Position numbers and translations under genes: made by a program. Below the pieces are notes generated by a model. The model was not told where the DNA came from. It did not search any database and worked only from the letters and a program-made list of their open reading frames with translations. From positions 2,234,501 through 2,298,500 of the forward strand of contig NZ_CP111079.1 in assembly GCF_026278245.1 (NCBI RefSeq): 64,000 nt of DNA, in the 5' to 3' direction. The DNA comes from Pontibacter kalidii (GTDB lineage Bacteria > Bacteroidota > Bacteroidia > Cytophagales > Hymenobacteraceae). Shown here one piece after another: positions 26,179 to 35,058 of the stretch (positions are counted from its first letter, which is position 1; each line of letters starts with the position of its first letter).

Positions 26179-27234
26179 ATGGGTTTACTCCTCTTATACC
26201 TTACCATTGCCCTCGTCTTTTCCTTTCTCTGCTCACTGCTGGAGGCTTCGCTGCTCAGCATCACCCCCTCCCACGTAAATGTGATCAGCAAGGAAAATCC
26301 CGCGCTGGGCAAGGACCTGCAGCACTTCAAAGACAACATCGACAGGCCGCTGGCTGCCATCCTCACCCTCAACACCTTCGCCCACACCATCGGGGCGGCT
26401 GGCGTGGGCGCGCAGGCGCAGATTATCTGGGGAGAAGAAGTTCTGACCCTGGTCTCCATAATCCTGACGATCATTATCCTCATCCTCACGGAGATCATCC
26501 CGAAGACACTCGGAGCTAACTACTGGCGCCAGCTTACCCCCTTTACCGCGCGCACGCTCAAGATCATGATCTACTCCCCACTCTACCCCATCATCCTCTT
26601 CTCTCAATTTATTACCAGAAGGATGAAACAGGATAAGAGCAAAAGCGTACTCAGCCGCGCCGACTTTACGGCCATGGCTGAGATCGGCACCAAAGAAGGC
26701 GTGCTGCGCCAGGATGAGTCGCGGGTGATCAACAACGTACTGCGCTTCAGTGTAGTGCAGGCCAGCCACATCATGACGCCGCGCACCGTGATAAAGGCGG
26801 CCCCGGAGGAGCAGTACATCCGCGAGTTTTACGACAACTCCGTGAATATGCGTTTCTCCAGGATACCCGTTTTTGACGACTCCATTGACAACATCACAGG
26901 CTATGTGCTCAAGGATCAGGTGCTCGAGCGCATCATAGAAGGAAAGGGTGGCCTGTCGCTCGCTGAGATAAAGCGCCCGATCCAGGTGGTGCATGGTGGC
27001 GCGCCGGTGCCGGAGCTATTTGCCCGCTTGGTGGAAAAGAAAGAACACATCGCTCTGGTGGTGGACGAGTACGGCGGCACGGCGGGGCTGGTCACGATGG
27101 AGGACATCATTGAAACGCTGCTCGGCCTGGAGATTACGGATGAGTTCGACGCCGTGGAGGACCTGCAGAAATGGGCCCGCGAGAAGTGGGAGAAGCGCGC
27201 CAAGCGATTCGACAACCAGGCTGACAATGACTAA
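26179..27234 (+). CDS. CNNM/HlyC-CorC family transporter-like protein (DUF21 plus CBS pair)
   Basis: 351 residues. The DUF21 membrane domain (1-150, four hydrophobic segments, with ITLTEIIPKTLGANYW-like text) is followed by two CBS domains (about 195-320; IMTPRTVIKAAP, SRIPVFDDSIDNITGYVLKD, VDEYGGTAGLVTMEDIIETLLG). The usual C-terminal CorC/HlyC transporter-associated domain is absent; the protein stops in a short charged tail. The family handles Mg2+ or Co2+ efflux, but substrate here is unproven. Confidence 0.9.
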   Translation: MGLLLLYLTIALVFSFLCSLLEASLLSITPSHVNVISKENPALGKDLQHFKDNIDRPLAAILTLNTFAHTIGAAGVGAQAQIIWGEEVLTLVSIILTIIILILTEIIPKTLGANYWRQLTPFTARTLKIMIYSPLYPIILFSQFITRRMKQDKSKSVLSRADFTAMAEIGTKEGVLRQDESRVINNVLRFSVVQASHIMTPRTVIKAAPEEQYIREFYDNSVNMRFSRIPVFDDSIDNITGYVLKDQVLERIIEGKGGLSLAEIKRPIQVVHGGAPVPELFARLVEKKEHIALVVDEYGGTAGLVTMEDIIETLLGLEITDEFDAVEDLQKWAREKWEKRAKRFDNQADND

Positions 27235-27280
27235 AGCAGCCCCTCTTTAGCTAACACTTACCCCAACCAGGGCAGTTGCA

Positions 27281-27319
27281 AGGCGGCCTCCGGACAACAT
27301 TTTGCCTGGAGGCCGCTTT
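27281..27319. terminator. Terminator between convergent CNNM and deaminase genes
   Basis: GCGGCCTCC (27283-27291) pairs with GGAGGCCGC (27308-27316), then TTTA. A 16-nt loop; moderately convincing. Confidence 0.6.
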
Positions 27320-27362
27320 AACCCCGCTGACGGGCACCAGGTCTCGGCCAGTTTGTTGGGCA

Positions 27363-27800
27363 TCAAACGCCGATATCCTCGTTCCAAAGATCAGGCTTCT
27401 CAGCGATAAATTGCTCCATTAGCTGCACGCATTCCGGGTTATCGGCCACCTCCACTCCCACGCCCCTGGAGCGCAGCAGTTCTTCTTCGCCCCTAAAAGT
27501 GCGGTTTTCGCCGATCACCACCTTCGGGATGCCATAGAGCAAGATGGTGCCCGAGCACATGGGGCAAGGCGACAGGGTGGTGTAGAGCACGCACTCGCGG
27601 TAAACGGCGGCTGGCTGACGCCCGGCGTTTTCCAGCGCGTCCATCTCGCCGTGCAGCACCACGCTTCCCTCCTGCACCCGCTTGTTATGGCCGCGGCCGA
27701 TGATCCTGCCCTTGTGCACCAGCACCGATCCGATCGGGATGCCGCCTTCCGCGTAGCCTTTCTTTGCCTCTTCCAAGGCTGCCTGTAAATACTGATCCAT
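27363..27800 (-). CDS. Cytosine/nucleoside deaminase resembling yeast cytosine deaminase
   Basis: 145 residues. The zinc site is H50-G-E52 (HGEMDALENAG) and C79-P-M-C82 (TLSPCPMC). Beyond the shared deaminase core, the text LYTTLSPCxMCxGxIxxYGIPKVVIGEN and the end DLWNEDIG parallel fungal Fcy1, which converts cytosine to uracil; bacterial relatives of this subgroup exist. It is not TadA, which has different flanks. Substrate is inferred from that resemblance. Single gene. Confidence 0.85.
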   Translation of the reverse strand: MDQYLQAALEEAKKGYAEGGIPIGSVLVHKGRIIGRGHNKRVQEGSVVLHGEMDALENAGRQPAAVYRECVLYTTLSPCPMCSGTILLYGIPKVVIGENRTFRGEEELLRSRGVGVEVADNPECVQLMEQFIAEKPDLWNEDIGV

Positions 27801-27946
27801 AGTATATCAATTTATACTTTATTGTTTCGGTTTATACTTTGAGGTTTATACTGGTGGCGTTGCCCTCATTCCCTTGCAAAGTATCATCCGATCTTACGAA
27901 AGAATCCGGCAACTAATCAAGTTCCTGCCTGTTCTGAAAGTATAAA

Positions 27947-27954
27947 TACTTTTG
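27947..27954 (+). promoter_or_regulatory. -7 box for the SDR-DUF2867 gene
   Basis: TACTTTTG is an exact TAnnTTTG match, 18 bp before the ATG at 27973, and overlaps an AAGTATAAATACTT stretch. Confidence 0.5.
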
Positions 27955-27972
27955 CACCTTTCCATCTAGACT

Positions 27973-29454
27973 ATGAAAATTCTGCTGACAGGGGCTAACG
28001 GATATATTGGCAGGCGGCTATTGCCTTTGCTGGTGGAGCAGCGGCACGAGGTGATCTGTATGGTGCGCGACCCGCGCCGCTTTGATCTGCCTGAGACACT
28101 GAAGGAACAAGTGCAGGTGGTAAAAGGGGACCTGCTGCAGCCGGAAGGGCTCACGCAACTACCCCAGGATATCGAGGCGGCGTATTACCTGGTGCACTCC
28201 ATGGGCTCCGGCGGCATTGATTTCTCTTCTGCCGAACGTATGGCCGCGGAGAATTTCGCTGCTTACCTCAACACCACTGCAGCCAGGCAGATCATCTACC
28301 TCAGCGGCATTTCCAATGATCAACAATTGTCTAAACACCTGGCCTCACGCCGGCACGTAGAAGATGTCCTCAGCACGGCCCGCGCTGAGGTAACCGTACT
28401 CCGGGCGGCCATCATCATTGGCTCCGGCAGCGCCTCCTTCGAGATCATCCGTGACCTGGTGGAAAAGCTGCCGGTGATGGTGACGCCGAAATGGCTGAAA
28501 TCCCGCTGCCAGCCCATCGCCATTCGCGACGTGCTTTTCTACCTGACTGCGGTGCTGGGGCGGGAAGACTGCTACGGCAAACGCTTTGAGATCGGAGGCC
28601 CCAATGTACTCACCTGCAAAGAGATGCTCCTGAAACTGGCTGGAGTTCGCCGCCTGAGACGCTACATCATCACCTTGCCCATCCTTACGCCGCGCCTCTC
28701 CTCCTACTGGCTATACTTTGTGACCAGCACCAACTATACCTTAGCCCGCAGCCTGGTGGATAGTCTTCGCAATGATGCCGTGGTGCAGGACCAGCATATA
28801 CAGGAGCTGATCCCGCACCGCTGTTTGCCATACGAGCATGCCGTGCGCCTGGCCTACACCAAAATAGAGCAGAACTCGGTGGTTTCCAGCTGGAAGGATG
28901 CCCTTGTGAGCGGCACCATGCGCCTCAATTACATGGATTTCATTCAGATACCCGAGCATGGCGTGCTGACGGATAAACAGCGCCTGAAGTTTGACCGTGC
29001 CCCTGAAGAGGTGCTGGCCAACATCTGGAGCATCGGCGGGGAGCGCGGCTGGTATAAAACCGATTTCCTGTGGCGCATGCGCGGGCTGCTGGATAAAATG
29101 GTGGGGGGCGTGGGGCTGAGGCGCGGCCGCCGTAGTCCGCATGAGGTAAAAGCCGGCGACACGATAGACTTCTGGCGCGTACTGCTGGCCGATACAAAGA
29201 ACGGGCGCTTGCTGCTCTACGCCGAGATGAAACTGCCCGGCGAGGCCTGGCTGCAGTTCAGGGTTTGCCAGGAGGCGGACGGGTATTACCTCGAGCAGCT
29301 GGCTGCCTTCCGCCCCGACGGCTTGCTGGGCCGCCTCTACTGGTACGCCGTGCTGCCGTTCCACTTCATTATCTTCGGGGGGATGGCCCATAACATCGTG
29401 CGCTATGGTATGGCAGAAAGTAAACCAGGCCACCTAAGGCATAATTCCATGTAA
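27973..29454 (+). CDS. NAD(P)-binding SDR-type protein fused to DUF2867
   Basis: 493 residues. The N-terminal Rossmann domain begins with GANGYIGRR (7-15) and has the atypical-SDR features VVKGDLL, YYLVHSMG and YLSGI; the C-terminal domain (about 330-490; DRAPEEVLANIWSIGGERGWY, DFWRVLLADTKNGRLLLYAEMKLPGEAWLQF) is DUF2867, a START-like fold. Such fusions are widespread but uncharacterised. Two C-terminal hydrophobic stretches may associate with membrane. Single gene. Confidence 0.9.
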   Translation: MKILLTGANGYIGRRLLPLLVEQRHEVICMVRDPRRFDLPETLKEQVQVVKGDLLQPEGLTQLPQDIEAAYYLVHSMGSGGIDFSSAERMAAENFAAYLNTTAARQIIYLSGISNDQQLSKHLASRRHVEDVLSTARAEVTVLRAAIIIGSGSASFEIIRDLVEKLPVMVTPKWLKSRCQPIAIRDVLFYLTAVLGREDCYGKRFEIGGPNVLTCKEMLLKLAGVRRLRRYIITLPILTPRLSSYWLYFVTSTNYTLARSLVDSLRNDAVVQDQHIQELIPHRCLPYEHAVRLAYTKIEQNSVVSSWKDALVSGTMRLNYMDFIQIPEHGVLTDKQRLKFDRAPEEVLANIWSIGGERGWYKTDFLWRMRGLLDKMVGGVGLRRGRRSPHEVKAGDTIDFWRVLLADTKNGRLLLYAEMKLPGEAWLQFRVCQEADGYYLEQLAAFRPDGLLGRLYWYAVLPFHFIIFGGMAHNIVRYGMAESKPGHLRHNSM

Positions 29455-29597
29455 TATTCAAACTATAGCCTCTATAATATAAAACCAAAAGCAATTCCCT
29501 TAGTATACTTCAATATCTTTTACAGGCTATATTTTTAGGCCTACACCCTAGTTGTTTATCATCTTTTAGAATTATTTCCTGCCCTGTAAAATATACT

Positions 29598-29605
29598 TAA
29601 CTTTG
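29598..29605 (+). promoter_or_regulatory. -7 box for purC
   Basis: TAACTTTG matches TAnnTTTG exactly, with only a partial -33 (TTTC at 29575-29578). It shows that translation starts at the ATG at 29631, not at a TTG (29607) just past the box. Confidence 0.55.
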
Positions 29606-29630
29606 CTTGCCTATAACGACACTAAATTTA

Positions 29631-30578
29631 ATGGAGGCCATTAAAGAAACCAACTTCTCCTTTGCCGGCCAAACCGGCTTTTACAGGGGCAAAGTACGCG
29701 ATGTTTATTATTTTGAGGACAAGATAGCCGTGGTTGCCACAGACCGCATCTCTGCGTTTGACGTGGTGCTGCCACGCGCCATACCCTTCAAGGGACAGGT
29801 GCTGAACCAGATCGCTAGCCTGAACCTGAAGGCCACCTCCGATGTTGTTCCGAACTGGGTGCTCAGCACGCCAGACCCCAACGTGACCATCGGGCACCGG
29901 TGTGAACCTTTTAAGGTGGAGATGGTGATACGCGGTTACCTGGCGGGCCATGCCTGGCGCGAGTACAAAGCGGGCCGGCGCACGGTTTGCGGCGTTCACT
30001 TACCGGAGGGCCTGCGTGAGAACGACAAGCTGCCCGAGCCTATCATCACCCCGACCACCAAGGCCGACGAAGGCCATGACGAGGACATCTCGCGGGAGGA
30101 GATTCTGGCAAAAGGCATTGTGTCGGAGCAAGATTATCTTACCTTGGAACGTTATACCCGAACCTTGTTCGCGCGCGGAACCGAGCTGGCAAAGGAACGC
30201 GGCCTTATACTGGTGGATACCAAGTATGAATTTGGCAAGTACAACGGCCAGGTGTACCTGATCGATGAGATACACACGCCGGACTCTTCGCGCTACTTCT
30301 ACAGTGAAGGCTATGAGGAGCGCCAGCAGAAGGGCGAGCCGCAGCGCCAACTCTCGAAAGAGTTCGTCCGCCAGTGGCTTATCGAGAACGGTTTCCAGGG
30401 CAAGGAGGGGCAGCGCGTGCCAGAAATGACCGATGAGGTCGTGAAAAATATCTCGGAGCGCTATATAGAGCTGTACGAGGTGTTTACAGGCGAAAAATTC
30501 CTAAAAGAAGATGACCGTTCAGTGCGCGATCGCATTGAGAAACACATTAATGACAATATTTTTACTACCAAAAATTAA
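29631..30578 (+). CDS. purC: Phosphoribosylaminoimidazolesuccinocarboxamide synthase
   Basis: 315 residues. GKVRDVYYF near the N terminus binds [46 protein letters not shown] and [29 protein letters not shown] are SAICAR synthetase signatures. Length near 310 fits the longer eukaryote/Bacteroidota form. It joins aspartate to CAIR in purine synthesis. Other pur genes are not adjacent. A short unit with the STAS and rnz genes downstream is possible. Confidence 0.95.
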   Translation: MEAIKETNFSFAGQTGFYRGKVRDVYYFEDKIAVVATDRISAFDVVLPRAIPFKGQVLNQIASLNLKATSDVVPNWVLSTPDPNVTIGHRCEPFKVEMVIRGYLAGHAWREYKAGRRTVCGVHLPEGLRENDKLPEPIITPTTKADEGHDEDISREEILAKGIVSEQDYLTLERYTRTLFARGTELAKERGLILVDTKYEFGKYNGQVYLIDEIHTPDSSRYFYSEGYEERQQKGEPQRQLSKEFVRQWLIENGFQGKEGQRVPEMTDEVVKNISERYIELYEVFTGEKFLKEDDRSVRDRIEKHINDNIFTTKN

Positions 30579-30632
30579 GTTTCTTAAAGTAGATTTTGGT
30601 ACATTCGCATTTAAATCCTTTACTGGTTGACT

Positions 30633-31010
30633 ATGAAGTACACGATAGATAAGAAAGAAAACTATACGATTATCACGATTGATGAGAAGAAGTTGGATAC
30701 TTCAATCGCACCAGACCTGAAGTCTGAGTTCGTGAAATTGAATGCCGAAGGGATCAACAACCTGATTCTTGACCTGAACGAAGTAAAATATACAGACTCC
30801 TCCGGGCTTAGCTCTATCCTGATCGCGAACCGTCTTTGCAACTCCTCCAGCGGCCTCCTGATCCTGACAGGTCTGCAGGACCATGTGATGAAGCTGATCT
30901 CGATCTCCAAGCTGGAGTCGGTGCTGAACATTCTGCCAACCGTGGAAGAGGCCATCGACCGTGTTTTTCTGCACGAGATTGAGCAGGATCTGACCAACAA
31001 GGAAGACTAA
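30633..31010 (+). CDS. STAS-domain anti-sigma-factor antagonist-like protein
   Basis: 125 residues from MKYTIDKKEN. A single STAS domain with LILDLNEVKYTDSSGLSSIL; Ser56 or Ser57 is at the position phosphorylated in SpoIIAA/RsbV. The acidic tail (HEIEQDLTNKED) is unusual. No switch kinase or phosphatase is nearby. It lies 14 bp before rnz and is very likely co-transcribed with it. Confidence 0.9.
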   Translation: MKYTIDKKENYTIITIDEKKLDTSIAPDLKSEFVKLNAEGINNLILDLNEVKYTDSSGLSSILIANRLCNSSSGLLILTGLQDHVMKLISISKLESVLNILPTVEEAIDRVFLHEIEQDLTNKED

Positions 31011-31024
31011 GAAGCAACGCCGTA

Positions 31025-31948
31025 GTGGATTTCGAACTCAGGATTCTTGGTAGTTCGTCGGCCACACCCTCGGCAAACAGACACCATACCGCCCAGGTTC
31101 TCACCCTTGGCAATCAGCACCACCTGATTGATTGCGGCGAAGGTACGCAGATGCAGCTGATGCTTTACAAGATAAAGCATCAGCGCATCTGCAATATCTA
31201 CATCAGCCACCTGCACGGCGACCATTATTTCGGGCTGGCAGGGCTCCTTTCCACCATGCACCTGCAGGGCCGCCAAACGCCACTGCACCTCTTTGGCCCA
31301 CCCGGCCTCTCCGAAATCCTTAGCCTGCAGTTCAGGTATTCGGGGACCAACCTCAACTTTAAGCTTGTTTTCCACGAGCTCGACACCACTAGCTACAGGA
31401 AGATTTTCGAGGATAAAAGTATAACGGTGCATACCATCCCCATGGAGCACCGGGTGCCCTGCTGCGGCTTTATCTTCCGGGAGAAACCCAAGCCGCGCCC
31501 GCTCATCAAAGAGAAGCTCCCTGACTTTCTGAGGCCTCCGCAGCTCGTGCGCCTGAAGTGGGGTGAGGACGTAAAGGACGAGGCCGGAAACATACTGGTG
31601 CGAAACGAGGAGGTGACGCTGGAGCCAAAGCGCAGCCGCAGCTACGCCTACTGCTCCGACAGCCGCTACAAGCCCTCGCTGCTCCCCTACCTGCACCACG
31701 TAGACCTGCTTTACCACGAGGCCACTTTTGCCGACGACCTGCGCGAGCGCGCGGAGTATACGTTCCACAGCACCGCCCGGCAGGCCGCGGAGTTGGCCGC
31801 CGCCGCACAGGTGCGCCACCTGCTCATCGGCCACTTCTCGGTGCGCTACAAAGACCTGACGCCGCTGCTGCTCGAGGCCCAAGAGGTATTCCCCGCCACT
31901 GACCTGGCCACGGAAGGAAGTGTATTTGCCGTAAAAGACCAGGACTGA
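31025..31948 (+). CDS. rnz: Ribonuclease Z (tRNA 3'-processing endonuclease)
   Basis: 307 residues beginning with GTG. FELRILGSSSATPSANRHHTAQ and IDCGEGTQMQL lead to the zinc motif SHLHGDHYFGL (H62, H64, D66, H67); the exosite arm (about 165-205) and the C-terminal GHFSVRY complete the family layout. It trims tRNA 3' trailers. The GTG is the only start matching the family N terminus. A STAS gene precedes it by 14 bp. Confidence 0.95.
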   Translation: MDFELRILGSSSATPSANRHHTAQVLTLGNQHHLIDCGEGTQMQLMLYKIKHQRICNIYISHLHGDHYFGLAGLLSTMHLQGRQTPLHLFGPPGLSEILSLQFRYSGTNLNFKLVFHELDTTSYRKIFEDKSITVHTIPMEHRVPCCGFIFREKPKPRPLIKEKLPDFLRPPQLVRLKWGEDVKDEAGNILVRNEEVTLEPKRSRSYAYCSDSRYKPSLLPYLHHVDLLYHEATFADDLRERAEYTFHSTARQAAELAAAAQVRHLLIGHFSVRYKDLTPLLLEAQEVFPATDLATEGSVFAVKDQD

Positions 31949-32112
31949 TACCTTCGGACTGAGAGGGTTATAGTTTATACTTCGCTCCCGCACCTTACCC
32001 ACTGCCTCTTAAGGCTGGAAGTATGGCATAGGATCACTAACTTTATACTTTGTCTGGCGGCACCGCCTTACATCCTGAAATCAAAGTCATCCTAAATATC
32101 CCCGGCCCTACA

Positions 32113-32910
32113 ATGGAGAAAAACGCCACAGCCCTACAGCAGCGCAAGCGCACCAACCTCTTCCTGGTGCTCAGCGGCATTTTTATCGCCAATGCTTTGC
32201 TGGCCGAGCTGATCGGTGTAAAGATTTTCTCGGGAGAGGCAGTTTTGGGGCTGCCCGGCGCACAGATACCGGTTGGCGGCGAGAAACTCGACTTTAACCT
32301 GACGGCCGGCGTGATCATCTGGCCCATTGTATTCGTTACCACCGACATCATCAACGAGTATTTCGGAAAATCCGGGGTGAAGAAGGTAAGTGTACTGACG
32401 GTTATACTTATACTTTATGCCTTTGTGGTGATCTCTGCCGTTACCGGCTTACCGCCCGCCCAGTTCTGGCTTGACGTGAACAGCACCGACGCCAGCGGCA
32501 ACCCTTTCGATATAAATTACGCCTACAACAGCGTGTACCGCCAGGGCCTGGGCATTATACTTGGTTCGGTGGCCGCTTTCCTGCTCTCGCAGTTCCTTGA
32601 TGCCACGGTATTCCACTGGCTGCGCCGCTTCACCGGCAGCAAAAAAATATGGCTCCGCGCCACCGGCTCCACCCTCGTCTCGCAGGTCATCGATTCGCTG
32701 GTGGTGCTCTTCATTGCTTTCTTTGTATTCGGTAACTGGAGCATGAAGCAGGTGCTGTCGGTGGCCCTGATCAATTACCTCTACAAGTTCAGCGTAGCCA
32801 TACTCCTCACCCCGCTCCTGTACCTGGCCCACTACCTCATCGACGGATATCTGGGCGAGCGGCAGGCGGCACAGCAGATAGAAGAGGCCGCCATGAGAAG
32901 CGAGGGCTAA
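32113..32910 (+). CDS. Queuosine precursor transporter (YhhQ/VUT family)
   Basis: 265 residues with six or seven hydrophobic segments. ANALLAELIGVKIF, TAGVIIWPIVFVTTDIINEYFGK and SQVIDSLVVLFIAFFVFG are the conserved Asp/Glu-bearing motifs of the YhhQ family, which imports preQ0/preQ1 for queuosine. I looked for a preQ1 riboswitch upstream and found none. The start MEKNAT is chosen because the in-frame upstream stretch is not membrane-protein-like. Confidence 0.9.
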   Translation: MEKNATALQQRKRTNLFLVLSGIFIANALLAELIGVKIFSGEAVLGLPGAQIPVGGEKLDFNLTAGVIIWPIVFVTTDIINEYFGKSGVKKVSVLTVILILYAFVVISAVTGLPPAQFWLDVNSTDASGNPFDINYAYNSVYRQGLGIILGSVAAFLLSQFLDATVFHWLRRFTGSKKIWLRATGSTLVSQVIDSLVVLFIAFFVFGNWSMKQVLSVALINYLYKFSVAILLTPLLYLAHYLIDGYLGERQAAQQIEEAAMRSEG

Positions 32911-32965
32911 CCCTTAAAAATATCAGCCTCAAGCCCACCTTATTAAAGTTTAAACAGCTTTCCGC

Positions 32966-32997
32966 TTGCATTTATACTTGCTGGCGCTGTACCTTTG
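32966..32997 (+). promoter_or_regulatory. Promoter for the leader ORF and EamA transporter
   Basis: TTG at 32966-32968 and TACCTTTG at 32990-32997 (exact TAnnTTTG) are 21 bp apart. Transcription should begin near 33003, about 13 nt before the leader ORF and 160 nt before the transporter. Confidence 0.65.
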
Positions 32998-33016
32998 TAG
33001 TCTTGCAAAATAGAAA

Positions 33017-33079
33017 ATGCCTGCACATTTAGCACATACTCAGATTTTCATCACAGGCTACGAGCTGCACGACCTGTAA
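33017..33079 (+). CDS. Putative 20-residue leader peptide
   Basis: ATG to TAA, encoding MPAHLAHTQIFITGYELHDL. It begins about 13 nt after the predicted transcription start and its last codons overlap the left arm and loop of a terminator-type hairpin. No single amino acid is repeated, so the sensed signal is unclear. It could also be a chance short frame. Confidence 0.4.
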   Translation: MPAHLAHTQIFITGYELHDL

Positions 33080-33131
33080 CAGCTCTTTTTATCTCTTTTG
33101 GGGCTGTATCGGCCCCTCCTTTACTTTTTTT
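33062..33131 (+). terminator. Attenuator-like double hairpin in the EamA leader
   Basis: Hairpin 1: GAGCTG (33062-33067) pairs with CAGCTC (33080-33085), followed by TTTTT; it overlaps the leader ORF stop. Hairpin 2: GGGGC (33100-33104) with GCCCC (33112-33116), followed after 7 nt by a T-run at 33124-33131. Both lie between the promoter and the transporter start at 33165, so read-through must be permitted or regulated. Confidence 0.5.
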
Positions 33132-33164
33132 ATTTGATTGATTTTTTAGACTGGAGGGACTATT

Positions 33165-34076
33165 ATGTTCAGAGGAGTCGCCTTGGTATTTTTGGGCGCA
33201 TGTAGTTTTGGCATACTTTCTACTTTTGTAAAGCTGGCCTATAAGGAAGGCTTTAACCTGGGTGAAGTAACGGGCACGCAGGTTTTTTTTGGGTTGATTA
33301 TTCTTTGGACTATCGTGTTGTTGCGTACGCTGCTTGGCAGCAAAAGCAACAACACGTCGTTCAGGGATAAGCTTAAACTGGTAGCCATGGGCACCAGCAC
33401 CGGCCTTGTCAGCATCTTCTATTACAAGTGCGTACAGGAGGTTCCGGCCTCTATCGCTATCCTGCTGCTGATGCAGTTTACTTGGATGAGCCTGCTACTG
33501 GAATCGATTATAAAGCGCAGGCTGCCCAGCCGGTTTCAGCTAAGCATGGCAGTGCTTATACTGGTGGGCACTGCCCTGGCAGGCCGCCTTTTCTCTGGCA
33601 GCATCCCGGACTTTGAAATAACAGGTATCGTGTACGGTTTGCTGGCCGCGCTCTGTTATACGTTCTTTTTGATGATAAACGGGGCGGCCGGTAATGCGCT
33701 GCACCCTACAACAAAGAGCGCACTGCTGCTTACAGGAGCCTGCATACTTGTCTTAAGCATATTCCCGCCAGTTTTCCTGGTAAACGGGGCCTTGTTTAAC
33801 GGGTTAATGAAATGGGGCCTCGTGCTGGCGCTGTTCGGCACAGTTATTCCGCCGCTCTTCTACGCCTACGGCATTCCGAAAACCGGCCTCGGCCTTAGCG
33901 CCATACTCAGCGCCGCGGAGTTACCGGTAGCCGTGCTGATGTCGAGCCTGGTGCTGCAGGAGGAGGTGTGGGCGGTGCAATGGCTGGGCGTGGCGCTGAT
34001 CCTGCTGGCCATTATACTTTCCAATATCAGTTCTGTAAGGCAAAGAAAGCGGCAGCGCGAGTTATCTACCGCCTAA
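33165..34076 (+). CDS. EamA/DMT-superfamily transporter
   Basis: 303 residues, ten hydrophobic segments in two five-helix repeats. GACSFGILSTFVKLAYKEGF at the N terminus and ALFGTVIPPLFYAYGIPKTGLGLSAILSAAELPVAVLMS in the second repeat are EamA features. Substrate unknown (amino acids, purines or drugs in relatives). It follows a 160-nt leader with a short ORF and two hairpins, suggesting regulated read-through. Confidence 0.9.
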   Translation: MFRGVALVFLGACSFGILSTFVKLAYKEGFNLGEVTGTQVFFGLIILWTIVLLRTLLGSKSNNTSFRDKLKLVAMGTSTGLVSIFYYKCVQEVPASIAILLLMQFTWMSLLLESIIKRRLPSRFQLSMAVLILVGTALAGRLFSGSIPDFEITGIVYGLLAALCYTFFLMINGAAGNALHPTTKSALLLTGACILVLSIFPPVFLVNGALFNGLMKWGLVLALFGTVIPPLFYAYGIPKTGLGLSAILSAAELPVAVLMSSLVLQEEVWAVQWLGVALILLAIILSNISSVRQRKRQRELSTA

Positions 34077-34408
34077 AATTTTGGTTGATGGTTAATGACA
34101 GAATGGTCAGGTGTTGCCTTGTGCAGTTGCCTGGCCATTTCTGTTTCAGGGCAACACAACTGTATTTCCTGCCGAAAGGATTCAAAAGTACCTATCGCAT
34201 GGTTCTCCTTCAACCCCATCGCGCTGCGTCGCGTATCTCACTTCATGGTACGTGGCACCCGCTCCCGCGCTGCATTTCAATGGCTTTAAAGCACAATAAT
34301 CCAGCTTGCGGAGCAGTTAAATCAGAAATAGCTTAGCAGACCAGCTGCCTATGACGGTACTGGTATGTTTTCTGATAGCATCACCCGGAACCACAAATAG
34401 CCAACACC
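34077..34408. other. Gene-free stretch between EamA and NlpE-like genes
   Basis: Several short frames are open but none is protein-like or has a recognisable start context. No clear terminator, promoter or repeat was found. Confidence 0.5.
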
Positions 34409-34969
34409 ATGAGAACAATCACCGCATTTTTTATCCTATTCGCGCTCACCTTTGGGCTGCAGCAGGCGGCGCAGGCGCAGTCCGGCAAGAGCTACGAGGA
34501 GTGGCTGAAGGAAAGCCGCAGCAGCAGTAAAAAAGCCACACCCAAAAAGACGCCGGCAAAAAGTAAAAGCAAAGCCACGGCTGCCAAAGCGAACACAAAA
34601 GATACTGCTCCTGCCATGGCGCCCCCAAGCGGCACTTTCCGGGGTATACTTGCCTGCCCCGACTGCAAAGGCGTTCGCACCGAGCTGATCCTGACCGGTG
34701 ACCCGAAGGACGCTAACCGTTCGTTCACGATGCGGCAAATGTATGTGGGCAAGCCGGACGACAAAAGCGTGGTGACCGGCAGCGGCAAGTGGATACTGGC
34801 TAAGGGAAACAAACAGAATCCGGACGCCGTGATACTGCAGCTCATCCCGACAACAGGCGACCTGGACCTGATGTATTTCCTGCAGGTGAGCGAAACGGAA
34901 GTAAGGCTGCTCAACAACCGGCAGGAGGAGATCGGCAACTCTGAGAACTACTCCCTCCGCAAACTTTAA
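34409..34969 (+). CDS. NlpE-domain secreted protein with a Lys/Ser/Thr-rich linker
   Basis: 186 residues. Signal peptide 1-23 ends AQAQ with no lipobox Cys, so it is probably periplasmic rather than a lipoprotein. Residues about 30-72 are a basic low-complexity linker (KKATPKKTPAKSKSKATAAK). The C-terminal domain (about 75-186) begins GTFRGILACPDCKGVRTEL, the NlpE-N CxxC motif linked in E. coli to copper and envelope stress sensing. Function here is inferred only. Confidence 0.82.
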   Translation: MRTITAFFILFALTFGLQQAAQAQSGKSYEEWLKESRSSSKKATPKKTPAKSKSKATAAKANTKDTAPAMAPPSGTFRGILACPDCKGVRTELILTGDPKDANRSFTMRQMYVGKPDDKSVVTGSGKWILAKGNKQNPDAVILQLIPTTGDLDLMYFLQVSETEVRLLNNRQEEIGNSENYSLRKL

Positions 34970-35058
34970 GCAGCCGGAGTCGAAATGTCGTGGGCGGGCT
35001 AGGCAAGTTTTGCGCATTTTCGCGTAATTTGCACATCAAACAAAGAACACCCTAACCT

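Noticed and set aside
31949..32112. preQ1 riboswitch before the queuosine-precursor transporter
   Set aside because: GAGAGGGTT looked suggestive, but the conserved C-rich loop and A-rich tail of preQ1 aptamers are absent.
34095..34336. Small frames in the EamA-NlpE gap
   Set aside because: Overlapping frames in three phases with no family or signal, typical of non-coding GC-rich sequence.
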